Shown here piece after piece: positions 1-7,428 of a stretch of DNA of 33,375 nt (position 1 is the stretch's first letter; each line of letters begins with the position of its first letter). Under the pieces are notes generated by a model, which was not told where the DNA came from, searched no databases, and was given only the letters and a program-made list of their open reading frames with translations. Position numbers and translations under genes: made by a program. Source of the DNA: a candidate division WOR-3 bacterium (GTDB lineage Bacteria; Hydrothermota; Tepidihabitantia; SM23-42; JAOAFX01); the NCBI GenBank assembly GCA_039802205.1, contig JBDRWD010000024.1, positions 1-33,375 on the forward strand, written 5' to 3'.

Positions 1-22
1 CCTCCGGAATGTCTATGCAAAT

Positions 23-70
23 CATAGGCACTCCTTTCGGATAGAATATATCCAGGGGTGCCTATGTTTT
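23..70 (+). terminator. Probable intrinsic terminator of an upstream gene
   Basis: Positions 23-34 pair with 55-66 in a 12-bp stem with one G-U pair. An inner 5-bp stem (39-43 with 49-53) sits inside it. TTTT follows at 67-70. This is the shape of an intrinsic terminator for a plus-strand gene lying before the window. No coding part of that gene is visible, so the assignment rests on structure only. Confidence 0.5.
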
Positions 71-87
71 AAAAGTTTTGGGTAAGA

Positions 88-121
88 TATTTTATTTTGA
101 TTAATATTTTATTTTGATTAA
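88..121. repeat. 17-bp perfect tandem duplication upstream of the aromatic operon promoter
   Basis: TATTTTATTTTGATTAA occurs twice head to tail (88-104 and 105-121). A looser third copy beginning GGTAAGAT lies at about 135-157, and the first copy is also preceded by GGTAAGAT (81-88). The block ends 45 bp before the -35 box at 166. It could be an operator array, an AT-rich UP-like element or a simple slippage duplication. Confidence 0.7.
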
Positions 122-165
122 ATAACCCCACTTCGGTAAGATTATTTTTGATTCAAATCGCGCGC

Positions 166-193
166 TTGACAGAAAAAAATTTTTGAATATAAT
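166..193 (+). promoter_or_regulatory. Consensus promoter of the aromatic amino-acid operon
   Basis: TTGACA at 166-171 and TATAAT at 188-193, separated by 16 bp, match both housekeeping sigma boxes perfectly. Transcription should begin near 199-201. That gives a leader of about 230 nt before the first enzyme gene at 433, and places the GTG of the leader peptide at the very 5' end. Confidence 0.85.
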
Positions 194-199
194 TATATC

Positions 200-337
200 G
201 TGGTTAGGATTTTGCGTTCCTGCAGGCTCAATCGTAACTGCCCGACCCAGGCAGAGTTTGCCCTTTTAAATCTTAACCACAACCACACCGCATTCTCCTT
301 TAATCACTACTGGTATTGGCACTTCCGGGCCCAATAA
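200..337 (+). CDS. Leader peptide rich in His, Phe, Tyr and Trp (45 aa), probable attenuator peptide
   Basis: The frame GTG 200 to TAA 335-337 encodes 45 residues, ending TAFSFNHYWYWHFRAQ. Eleven of the last 20 residues are His (4), Phe (3), Tyr (2) or Trp (2); the first 25 contain one Phe and no His, Tyr or Trp. The operon behind it makes precisely these amino acids: DAHP and EPSP synthases (all aromatics), prephenate dehydratase (Phe), TrpEG (Trp) and HisD (His). GTG 200 has no ribosome-binding site but lies six nt after the -10 box, as in other leaderless genes of this window. TTG 212 is the only other usual in-frame start. Seen: the frame and codons. Known: leader peptides of trp, phe and his operons use runs of the regulated codons. 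Inferred: ribosome stalling at 293-325 controls the operon. The frame shows no similarity to a structured protein that I can recognise. Confidence 0.75.
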   Translation: MVRILRSCRLNRNCPTQAEFALLNLNHNHTAFSFNHYWYWHFRAQ

Positions 338-432
338 GGGTCGCAAAATCCTTTTTGGTCCCGGAAGTGCCATCAATCTTCCTTCATCAATAACGCCACT
401 TTTTACCCTGAAAAAAAGAAAGGAGGTAAATA
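200..432 (+). promoter_or_regulatory. Structured leader RNA with alternative pairings (attenuator)
   Basis: Segment A (200-212) pairs with B (268-280) over 13 bp with one G-U pair. Segment C (318-329) pairs with E (360-371) over 12 perfect bp and overlaps the last Trp-His-Phe codons of the leader peptide. A 5-bp hairpin (238-242 with 250-254) lies inside the first domain. Segment 206-216 is also perfectly complementary over 11 bp to 342-352 (D), inside the loop of C:E, so A:B and A:D exclude each other. Codons at 294-301 can pair with the ribosome-binding site of the first enzyme gene (419-426; seven Watson-Crick pairs plus G-U), and 402-407 can pair with 425-430. I see no hairpin plus U-run typical of an intrinsic terminator, so the output could be translational or Rho-dependent. 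There is no T-box or riboswitch consensus that I recognise. Confidence 0.6.
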
Positions 433-1449
433 ATGATCATAACAATGTCTGTCCAAGCCGGTGAGGAAGATATTGAGCAGGTAAGAAGAAAAATTGCTGA
501 ATTAGGCTATGGAGTAAAGATTTTTCGTGGAGAAAAAAAGACCGTACTCCATATAATCGGGGTTACAGATAGGGAAAAGATTGCTAAAGTTGTTGAGTCC
601 CTGCCCGGTGTGGAAAACCTTATTCCCATTCTCAGCCCTTATAAACTGGCTAGTAGGGAATTCCATCCCGATGATACAATCGTTGCGGTCAATGGCAAAA
701 GGATTGGCGATAAGACTATCGCCATAATCGCCGGTCCCTGTGCAGTTGAATCCGAGAGTATGATGTTTGAACTTGCCTGCGTCCTGAAAGAAGCAGGCGC
801 CCAGTTCCTGAGGGGCGGCGCCTACAAACCACGAACCTCACCCTATAGTTTCCAGGGATTAGGCGAGAAAGGACTTGAAATTTTAGCCCGTGCAAGAGAA
901 AAGACCGGTCTTTTGGTCGTCACCGAAGTCCTTTCCGAGATTGATGTTCCATTGGTGTATAAATATGCCGATATCCTACAGATTGGAGCAAGGAATATGC
1001 AAAACTTCCCCCTGCTCAAGACCGTAGGCAGATTCAATAAGCCCGTGCTTTTAAAAAGAGGAATGTCAGCAACGATTGAAGAATGGCTCATGGCTGCCGA
1101 ATATATTCTCTCCGAAGGAAATCCTAATGTGATACTCTGCGAACGGGGTATTAGAACATTTGAGCATTATACCCGCAATACCCTTGATATCAGTGCGGTC
1201 CCGGTCGTGAAATACCTTTCCCATCTTCCGATAATAATTGACCCAAGCCATGCCTCAGGAGATGCAAAATATGTCACTCCCCTGGCCCGCGCTGCCATCG
1301 CCGCAGGTGCGGATGGAATAATGGTGGAAGTCCATCCGGATCCGCCCAATGCCCTTTCAGATGGGAAACAATCATTGAAGATAGAAGCCTTTAAAGAACT
1401 GATAAAAGAAATTAAAGGGATTGCTGAAGCGATCGGGAGGACCTTATGA
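433..1449 (+). CDS. aroF: 3-deoxy-7-phosphoheptulonate synthase (DAHP synthase, type I beta)
   Basis: Catalyses the first step of the shikimate pathway, condensing phosphoenolpyruvate with erythrose 4-phosphate in the cytoplasm. The 338 residues fit the Thermotoga/Bacillus-like type I beta form. A ferredoxin-like regulatory domain occupies about residues 1-70 and a TIM barrel follows. Visible catalytic motifs are [45 protein letters not shown] and DPSHASG. In this family the N-terminal domain mediates feedback inhibition by Tyr or Phe. The start ATG has AGGAGG six nt upstream. The stop overlaps the start of the next gene (ATGA), so this is the first enzyme gene of a translationally coupled operon. 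Its ribosome-binding site can be masked by leader sequences, so it is probably the control point. The symbol aroF is the common alternative for this family; aroG or aroA are also used. Confidence 0.93.
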   Translation: MIITMSVQAGEEDIEQVRRKIAELGYGVKIFRGEKKTVLHIIGVTDREKIAKVVESLPGVENLIPILSPYKLASREFHPDDTIVAVNGKRIGDKTIAIIAGPCAVESESMMFELACVLKEAGAQFLRGGAYKPRTSPYSFQGLGEKGLEILARAREKTGLLVVTEVLSEIDVPLVYKYADILQIGARNMQNFPLLKTVGRFNKPVLLKRGMSATIEEWLMAAEYILSEGNPNVILCERGIRTFEHYTRNTLDISAVPVVKYLSHLPIIIDPSHASGDAKYVTPLARAAIAAGADGIMVEVHPDPPNALSDGKQSLKIEAFKELIKEIKGIAEAIGRTL

Positions 1450-2303
1450 GTAACCCGATCCAGGTGTATTTCCAAGGGACAAAGGGTGCCTACAGTGAAG
1501 TGGCGGCCACGAGATTCTTTAACAAGAAAGTAATAACCACTGGTCTAACCGGTTTTGAAGATTTGTTCGCGGCACTGGACAAAGCCCCCGATGCCTATGC
1601 TGTATTGCCTATCGAAAATTCCTTGACTGGAAGCATCCATCGGAATTACGATTTGCTCTTAACCGGTAAAGTCTGGATCGTAGGGGAAGTAGAATTGCAG
1701 ATAACTTACAATCTTTTGGGTTTGGATTCAAATACGGAATTAAAAGAAATCTGGGCACACCCGGTAGTTTTAGAACAATGCCGCGACTTCATCACCAAGA
1801 ATCCAAAATATAAAATTGTCCCCTTTTTTGATTCTGCCGGTGCCGCGGAGGTGGTGATAAAAAACCAACGAAAAGATGTTGGTATCATCGCCGGTCCCCA
1901 GGTTGCTCTCGTGTATGGTCTGAAGACATTGACAAAAGGAATAGAGGACAATCCGATGAATTTCACCCGCTTTTTGGTTCTTTCCAAAAAAGAGAAAATC
2001 CATCCTGGGCCAGATGCAAAATCTTCTTTGGTCTTTGGTGTCAAAAACGAGCCCGGCATCCTATTCCGCTGCCTGAGCATCTTCGCCCTCAGAAATATTG
2101 ATCTGATGAAACTGGAATCCCGACCTATCATCGGGAAACCATGGGAGTATATTTTCTATATTGATTTCCAGGGAAGCATCGCCGAGGAACGATGTAGAAA
2201 GGCGGTGGAAATTCTCGAAGAAATTGCAGTTTATTATAAATTCCTCGGTAGTTATCCGGTGATAAAGGAGCAGAACCATGAATATCTTGGTAAAAAATTG
2301 TAG
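1446..2303 (+). CDS. pheA: Prephenate dehydratase with ACT domain
   Basis: Converts prephenate to phenylpyruvate, the committed step to phenylalanine. At 285 residues it is a stand-alone dehydratase with no chorismate mutase domain. The catalytic part (about 1-180) shows [14 protein letters not shown] at the N-terminus, the [15 protein letters not shown] motif, and the Thr-Arg-Phe catalytic triplet in MNFTRFLVL. The C-terminal ACT domain (about 195-275) contains the ESRP motif that binds phenylalanine in this family, so feedback inhibition by Phe is likely. Its ATG overlaps the stop of the DAHP synthase gene by four bases. Its own 3' end overlaps the EPSP synthase gene by 26 bases. A separate chorismate mutase must be encoded elsewhere. 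Confidence 0.94.
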   Translation: MSNPIQVYFQGTKGAYSEVAATRFFNKKVITTGLTGFEDLFAALDKAPDAYAVLPIENSLTGSIHRNYDLLLTGKVWIVGEVELQITYNLLGLDSNTELKEIWAHPVVLEQCRDFITKNPKYKIVPFFDSAGAAEVVIKNQRKDVGIIAGPQVALVYGLKTLTKGIEDNPMNFTRFLVLSKKEKIHPGPDAKSSLVFGVKNEPGILFRCLSIFALRNIDLMKLESRPIIGKPWEYIFYIDFQGSIAEERCRKAVEILEEIAVYYKFLGSYPVIKEQNHEYLGKKL

Positions 2304-3600
2304 TATTGCTTCAGGGCTGCTCGCGGTTGGGGGGGATAAGTCGATCACGCATCGAGCTTTGATTCTGGGAACCCTCGCTGAAGGTCGCAGTGAGCTCATA
2401 AATCCTTCTGACGCTGAAGATTGCCAAGCAACCATTAGATGTTTAAAAATGCTTGGCGCCGAAATAATTAAAAAAGATTCCCGGATTATCATTGAGGGCA
2501 AAGGACTTTACAGTCTAAAGGAACCCGAAGATGTTCTGGACTGCCGCAATTCCGGAACCACCATCCGCCTATTAACCGGACTCCTTGCTGGACAGAAATT
2601 CTACTCGGTCCTCACCGGTGATGATTCCTTACGAAGAAGGCCCATGGCAAGGATAATCGATCCGCTGCGCCTAATGGGGGCAAATATTGAGAGCCGCAAA
2701 GGTGGATTAGCACCGCTCAGCATTAAAGGAAGTGATTTAAGGGGGATCGAATATCGGCTTCCCATTCCCAGTGCCCAGGTGAAATCGGCTTTAATGCTTG
2801 CCGGATTCTATGCTGATTCCCCAACCATAATTGAAGAACCAATTTCTTCACGGGATCATTCCGAACGTTTATTTACTTATTTAGGAATAAGGTTTAGTAA
2901 AAAGGGGAATCGGATTGAGATAAGACCAAGGCCAATCTTCAAAGGCAAAACTATTTACATCCCTAACGACATCTCTTCGGCAGCATTTTTTATCGTCCTT
3001 GGTTGTCTCATTGGAGATAAACTGGTCATTCAAGAAACCGGGATAAACCCACTGCGCAGCGGGGTGATTGAGATATTGAAAAAGGCGGGTGCTTTGATCA
3101 CCATAGGGAATAAAAAAATCTTTTCCGAGGAACCGGTGGCGGATATTATTGTAAGAAAGAGAAAACCGCGTGCATTCACAATCGGCGGATCATTAATTCC
3201 TTCAGTGATCGATGAAATTCCAGTGCTTGCTGTACTTGCTACTCAGCTTGATGGAACCTCGGTGATCAAAGATGCCCAAGAACTGCGGGTCAAGGAGACT
3301 GACCGGTTGAGGGCGATTGCTACCGAGTTACAAAAATTTGGTGCCCGGATAAAAGAGGAACCCGACGGATTGATAATAAATGGGCCCACTCGCTTGAGAG
3401 GCACAGTATGTAAAAGTTATCATGACCACCGGATTGCCATGGCCCTGACTGTAGCGGGTTTGATTGCCGAAGGAGAAACCGTGATCCAGGATGCCGAATG
3501 TATCAAAATATCCTTTCCTGATTTTATCGAGAAATTAAAAACCATCTGTGGAGAGGAATATGTTCAAATTGAGGGTCTCAACAATAATCAAAGAGTATAA
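2278..3600 (+). CDS. aroA: EPSP synthase (3-phosphoshikimate 1-carboxyvinyltransferase)
   Basis: Transfers the enolpyruvyl group of PEP to shikimate 3-phosphate, the penultimate step to chorismate. The 440 residues form the usual two-domain inside-out barrel. Motifs seen in order are GDKSITHRALILG, NSGTTIRLLTG, LRRRPM, SAQVKSALMLAG, RDHSERL, the DEIPVLAV catalytic Asp region, KETDRL and YHDHRIAMAL. The GDKS, SAQVK and RDHSE motifs match the signature set described for class II EPSP synthases. The Pro that follows NAGTAMR in the E. coli enzyme is Leu here. The ATG lies inside the end of pheA, with AAAGGAG seven nt upstream, so it is coupled to pheA. The end overlaps the start of trpE. Confidence 0.95.
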   Translation: MNILVKNCSIASGLLAVGGDKSITHRALILGTLAEGRSELINPSDAEDCQATIRCLKMLGAEIIKKDSRIIIEGKGLYSLKEPEDVLDCRNSGTTIRLLTGLLAGQKFYSVLTGDDSLRRRPMARIIDPLRLMGANIESRKGGLAPLSIKGSDLRGIEYRLPIPSAQVKSALMLAGFYADSPTIIEEPISSRDHSERLFTYLGIRFSKKGNRIEIRPRPIFKGKTIYIPNDISSAAFFIVLGCLIGDKLVIQETGINPLRSGVIEILKKAGALITIGNKKIFSEEPVADIIVRKRKPRAFTIGGSLIPSVIDEIPVLAVLATQLDGTSVIKDAQELRVKETDRLRAIATELQKFGARIKEEPDGLIINGPTRLRGTVCKSYHDHRIAMALTVAGLIAEGETVIQDAECIKISFPDFIEKLKTICGEEYVQIEGLNNNQRV

Positions 3601-4933
3601 AACCCCACCCTTAGACGCATACTACCTGCTTTATCATGATGAACCTTATGCCTTCTTGTATGAATCGCTGGAATTGAGTGGTAGTCACGGCCGCTATTCA
3701 TTTTTGGGCGCGCGTCCCGGCATCATCTTCCGGGCATACAACGGCATAATTAATATCTATGAGGCAGAAAGGAGGATAAAAAAATACGGTAATCCTTTTG
3801 GCGAACTCCGGAAAATTTTAAAATGTTACATGAGTAAAGATTATTTTGCCCCCTTTAACGGGGGCGCCGTCGGTTATGTTGCCTATGATGCAGTCCGTTA
3901 TTTTGAAAAAATTCCCGATAAAAATCCCGATGAATTAAAAATCCCTGATCTATTTTTTATCTTTCCTCAAGAGATTGTAATCTTTGACCACAAGTATCAC
4001 TCTGCTCAAATCTTGATGTTTGACGAAGACAAGCACCGATTAGAGTATGTAAAAAAAATTCTTAATCGAGGGATGTGTCTCCAGAAAAAAAACACACAAA
4101 CAAAGAACCGGATATCCTATGAAGCAAATTTCACCAAAAAAGAATTCTGTAATGCTGTAAAAATTGCGAAGGAATATATCTTTGCAGGTGATATATTCCA
4201 AGTTGTGCTGGCCCAGCGATTTAAAACGCCGGTCAAAAAGCCGTATTTTGATATTTATCAGGCATTACGTATCGCTAACCCTTCGCCGTATATGTACTAT
4301 TTGAAACTCGATGATATCACAATTCTGGGGTCTTCCCCGGAGACTTTAGTGAAATTAAAAAACGGCGTGGCTGTATCACGGCCTCTTGCCGGAACCAGAC
4401 CACGAGGTCATAATACAATCCAGGATAAAAAACTCGCCCAGGAATTGTTAACCGATGAAAAAGAACGTGCTGAGCATATTATGCTCGTGGATCTTGCCCG
4501 TAATGACTTAGGCAAGGTCTGCTGCTACGGCACTGTCCGAACCAATAGATTGTTAAAAATTGAACGTTATTCAAAGGTCATGCATCTTGTATCAAATGTC
4601 GTGGGCAGACTAGATGAAAGGTTTGACAGTATTGACCTTTTTATCGCTTCATTTCCTGCAGGAACTGTTTCAGGTGCACCTAAGATCAGGGCAATGGAGA
4701 TCATCGACGAATTGGAACCTGTCCGGCGTGGGTTGTATGCTGGGGCGATCGGTTATTTTGATTTCCAGGGTAATATGGATTTCTGCATTGGGATAAGGAT
4801 GATTCTCATCAAAGATGGAATCGCTTATCTCCAGGGAGGTGCGGGTATTGTCGCGGATTCAATCCCAGAAAAAGAATATCAGGAAACGATAAATAAAACC
4901 CGGGCTTTAAAATCAGCATTGGCGATAGCATGA
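3560..4933 (+). CDS. trpE: Anthranilate synthase component I
   Basis: Makes anthranilate from chorismate using ammonia supplied by the glutaminase subunit; first step of the tryptophan branch. About 457 residues. The N-terminal part carries the SLELSGSHGRYSFLGARPG segment, which in TrpE forms the Trp feedback site together with later residues. The chorismate-binding domain shows FQVVLAQRF, SSPETLVKL, RPLAGTRPRG, VDLARNDLG, FPAGTVSGAPKIRAMEII and GGAGIVADSIPEKEYQET. These favour TrpE over PabB, though PabB cannot be fully excluded by eye. An in-frame GTG at 3548 is possible. ATG 3560 is preferred because GGAGAGG lies directly upstream with proper spacing. It overlaps aroA by 41 bases and trpG by four. 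Confidence 0.92.
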   Translation: MFKLRVSTIIKEYKTPPLDAYYLLYHDEPYAFLYESLELSGSHGRYSFLGARPGIIFRAYNGIINIYEAERRIKKYGNPFGELRKILKCYMSKDYFAPFNGGAVGYVAYDAVRYFEKIPDKNPDELKIPDLFFIFPQEIVIFDHKYHSAQILMFDEDKHRLEYVKKILNRGMCLQKKNTQTKNRISYEANFTKKEFCNAVKIAKEYIFAGDIFQVVLAQRFKTPVKKPYFDIYQALRIANPSPYMYYLKLDDITILGSSPETLVKLKNGVAVSRPLAGTRPRGHNTIQDKKLAQELLTDEKERAEHIMLVDLARNDLGKVCCYGTVRTNRLLKIERYSKVMHLVSNVVGRLDERFDSIDLFIASFPAGTVSGAPKIRAMEIIDELEPVRRGLYAGAIGYFDFQGNMDFCIGIRMILIKDGIAYLQGGAGIVADSIPEKEYQETINKTRALKSALAIA

Positions 4934-5535
4934 TCCTTTTGATTGACAACTATGATTCATTTGTCTATAATCTGGCTCAGTATCTCGGAGCACTGGGTGA
5001 AAAATTGATTGTGGTCCGCAATGATGAGATTGGGATTAAAAGAATAAAGCGAATGAAAATTGACTACATTTTTATCTCCCCAGGTCCCAAAACTCCAAAG
5101 GAAGCGGGAATGACCTGCCGGATTATCGAATGCTTTGCGGGTAAAATCCCAATCTTTGGTGTCTGCCTTGGGCATCAGGCAATTGCTGAAGTATTCGGAG
5201 GCAAGGTAGTTCGGGCTCCCACGGTCGTTCATGGTAAAGTATCTTTAATTTACCATGATCAGAAGACAATCTTTAAAAAGATAAAAAATCCTTTTTATGC
5301 CACCCGTTATCATTCCCTAATTGTCCCCCAAGAATCGATTCCTTTTTGTCTCGAAATGACGGCTTGGACTGAAGACGGATTGGTGATGGGCATAAGGCAC
5401 CGTGAATATCCTATCGAAGGTGTTCAATTCCATCCTGAATCGATATTAACCACATCCGGGAAAACGCTTCTTAAAAATTTTTTAAATTTTTACAAAAAGA
5501 AAGTTGACAAAAAGGAGGAAAATTGCAAATATTGA
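4930..5535 (+). CDS. trpG: Anthranilate synthase component II (glutamine amidotransferase)
   Basis: Class I glutamine amidotransferase that hydrolyses glutamine and channels ammonia to TrpE. At 201 residues it is a free-standing subunit. The N-terminal LIDNYDSFVYNLAQYLG, the oxyanion SPGPKTPKEAG, the nucleophile Cys in GVCLGHQAIAEVFGG and the His-Glu pair in GVQFHPESILT are all present, so the catalytic triad is intact. The same protein may serve as PabA in folate synthesis, since no pabA is seen nearby. The ATGA overlap with trpE indicates translational coupling. The last residues are Lys-rich and the gene runs 13 bases into hisD, whose ribosome-binding site lies inside it. Confidence 0.94.
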   Translation: MILLIDNYDSFVYNLAQYLGALGEKLIVVRNDEIGIKRIKRMKIDYIFISPGPKTPKEAGMTCRIIECFAGKIPIFGVCLGHQAIAEVFGGKVVRAPTVVHGKVSLIYHDQKTIFKKIKNPFYATRYHSLIVPQESIPFCLEMTAWTEDGLVMGIRHREYPIEGVQFHPESILTTSGKTLLKNFLNFYKKKVDKKEENCKY

Positions 5536-6788
5536 GAAGCGAAGAATTGCCGGAGGATTTTTTCCGGCCTCAAATGGAAGGAAATATAAGTCTGGTCCGC
5601 TCGATTGTGAATGAGGTAAAAAATTTCGGTGACCGGGCGTTAAATAAATATACCAAAAAATTCGATAAAGTTTCAGTTTCGAATTTTCGGGTTACTCCTG
5701 CAGAGTTGAAAAAAGCTGCCCACTCCATTGATAAGCATCTGCTCCAAGCTCTGACCCGAGCCAAGGAGAATATTGAAAAATTCTCCCGTGCCCAGTTATG
5801 TCAATTAAAAAATTTTAAGATTAATATCACCAATGGGGTGATCGCCGAGCAAGTAATAATCCCCCTTGAGAGAATTGGCATTTATATCCCCGGAGGAAGA
5901 TTTCCTCTTATTTCTACAGTTTTGATGTGCGGTGTCCCAGCGATGGTAGCAGGAGTAAAGGAAATCGCAATATGTTCACCGCCAACCTATCAGAATTCGG
6001 TGCACCCCTTAATACTGGCTACCGCCCAGTTTTTAGGGATCAGGGAAGTATACAAGGTCGGAGGTATTCAGGCGATTGCAGCAATGGCTTATGGAACCAA
6101 AACAGTGAAACCAGTTGCGAAAATCTTTGGACCAGGAAATATCTTTGTAGCAAGTGCCAAGAAATATGTATTTGGAGATGTAGGCATTGATTTTATCGCC
6201 GGGCCCACCGAAATCTTGATCATCGCAGACGAATCAGCTGTTCCTGAGATTGTAGCTGCAGATCTGCTTGCCCAGGCCGAACATGATCCCAATGCCCTAC
6301 CTATTTTAGTAACTAACGCTCCAAGTTTTGCCGGTAAAGTAATAAAAATTCTCAACCGGCAGGTTAAAATTCTTAAGACCGGGCGGATTGCGAAAAGAGC
6401 TTTAAATAACAATGGTCTAATCATCATTGCCCAGGACATTGAAGAGGCAATAGAAATTGCTAATAAAAAAGCCCCAGAACATTTAGAATTACAGATTAAA
6501 AATCCTGAAAGATATATCTCAAGATTGAAAAATTATGGAACCCTTTTCGTCGGTAAATATGCAGCCGAGGTGCTCGGAGACTACAGCAGTGGTTTGAATC
6601 ATACACTTCCTACCGCAGGTGCGGCACGATATACAGGTGGCCTCCACATAAAAGATTTCTTGAAGATTCAAACCGTTTTGAGAGTGAATAAAATTGGCTT
6701 AAAGCGGATCGGCCCGATTGCTCAGATTCTTGCCCAGACCGAAGGTTTATTTGCCCATGCCCGTTCCATCGAGGTGAGGATGAGATAA
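5523..6788 (+). CDS. hisD: Histidinol dehydrogenase
   Basis: Catalyses the last two steps of histidine synthesis, oxidising L-histidinol to histidine with NAD and Zn2+. The 421 residues match the family length. Visible motifs are GRFPLISTVLM, KIFGPGNIFVASAKKY, FIAGPTEILIIAD, the metal-binding AEHDPNA, the catalytic APEHLEL, LGDYSSGLNHTLPT and the late FAHARSIE histidine. All key residues appear intact. The start is TTG 5523: AAGGAGG lies just upstream, and no closer ATG keeps the N-terminus. It is the last gene of the aromatic operon and its only histidine gene. That is unusual, but the leader peptide carries four His codons near its end. Confidence 0.95.
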   Translation: MQILRSEELPEDFFRPQMEGNISLVRSIVNEVKNFGDRALNKYTKKFDKVSVSNFRVTPAELKKAAHSIDKHLLQALTRAKENIEKFSRAQLCQLKNFKINITNGVIAEQVIIPLERIGIYIPGGRFPLISTVLMCGVPAMVAGVKEIAICSPPTYQNSVHPLILATAQFLGIREVYKVGGIQAIAAMAYGTKTVKPVAKIFGPGNIFVASAKKYVFGDVGIDFIAGPTEILIIADESAVPEIVAADLLAQAEHDPNALPILVTNAPSFAGKVIKILNRQVKILKTGRIAKRALNNNGLIIIAQDIEEAIEIANKKAPEHLELQIKNPERYISRLKNYGTLFVGKYAAEVLGDYSSGLNHTLPTAGAARYTGGLHIKDFLKIQTVLRVNKIGLKRIGPIAQILAQTEGLFAHARSIEVRMR

Positions 6789-6792
6789 ATGC

Positions 6793-6820
6793 TTGACTTG
6801 GTTATGAAAATAAATAGAAT
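6793..6820 (+). promoter_or_regulatory. Promoter for the 6826 gene, leaderless start
   Basis: TTGACT (6793-6798), 16-bp spacer, TAGAAT (6815-6820). The ATG at 6826 lies only five nt downstream, so the mRNA would start at or next to the start codon. No ribosome-binding site precedes this ATG, which agrees with a leaderless message. Confidence 0.65.
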
Positions 6821-6825
6821 AAACC

Positions 6826-7428
6826 ATGAGTCTAAATTTTGTTTGCATTCTAATCTTTAACATCACAATCAATTCGGCAAATGGTGCTTTCACCGGAGAA
6901 GTTACCTACTCGGGTACAACCGAACTCGCTACTGCCTCGTTTAAACTATATGATCACGAAGGCAATATGCTCTATCATATTGTAAACCCGGAGGCAATTA
7001 CCTTTTTCATCAGCAACACCGGTGAAGTCTTTGCTACTAACGAACAGAGCTTATATCTGTATAAGTTAACAGGCGAGATAAAAATTCTCAAAAAACTTAA
7101 TTATCCCAATGGATTCGGGTTCTCTCCGGACAATAAGATCTTTTTTGCCTCAGACCGCAACGGTTTATACGCCTATTCCATGTCTGGAGGATTGCTCTAT
7201 CATTTCAATCCGGGTCGCCTTTTTGCGAGCACTGATAGTGCCCACCGTGTGGTAGTGGTCTCAAATGATACACTCTTCTTGTATGAAAAAGGGAAATTAA
7301 AAACCCAGACACTCTTGCCTAACCCCTATGTGAGAAAGATCCAATTCATCAACGAAGATCAAGTTGAGATTATACTGCCGGATACCACACTTTACCTTGA
7401 ATGGTTACAAAAGTGTAAGGAGGATTGA
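6826..7428 (+). CDS. Exported protein of unknown function, beta-propeller-like
   Basis: I do not recognise the family. The first 20 or so residues (hydrophobic FVCILIFNI followed by SANGAFTG) look like a signal peptide with cleavage near residue 20. The mature 180 residues are short beta-strand blocks alternating with Asn/Gly/Asp turns. Examples are FFISNTGEVFATNEQSLYLY and FSPDNKIFFASDRNGLYAYS, which resemble blades of a WD40/SMP-30-like propeller, but too few blades are present for a full propeller. There are no cysteines apart from one in the signal region and one near the C-terminus, and no catalytic motif. The start is supported by the promoter just upstream. The TGA overlaps the next start codon (ATGA-type), so it is coupled to the M23 peptidase gene. 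Confidence 0.7.
   Translation: MSLNFVCILIFNITINSANGAFTGEVTYSGTTELATASFKLYDHEGNMLYHIVNPEAITFFISNTGEVFATNEQSLYLYKLTGEIKILKKLNYPNGFGFSPDNKIFFASDRNGLYAYSMSGGLLYHFNPGRLFASTDSAHRVVVVSNDTLFLYEKGKLKTQTLLPNPYVRKIQFINEDQVEIILPDTTLYLEWLQKCKED

Noticed and set aside
317-332. Sigma-54 promoter (TGGCAC at 317-322)
   Set aside because: The GC of the -12 element is not at the required distance, and the bases are Trp-His codons and part of a stem.
200-432. T-box or known amino-acid riboswitch in the operon leader
   Set aside because: No T-box sequence or specifier-loop layout is seen, and the His/aromatic-rich open frame explains the region better.
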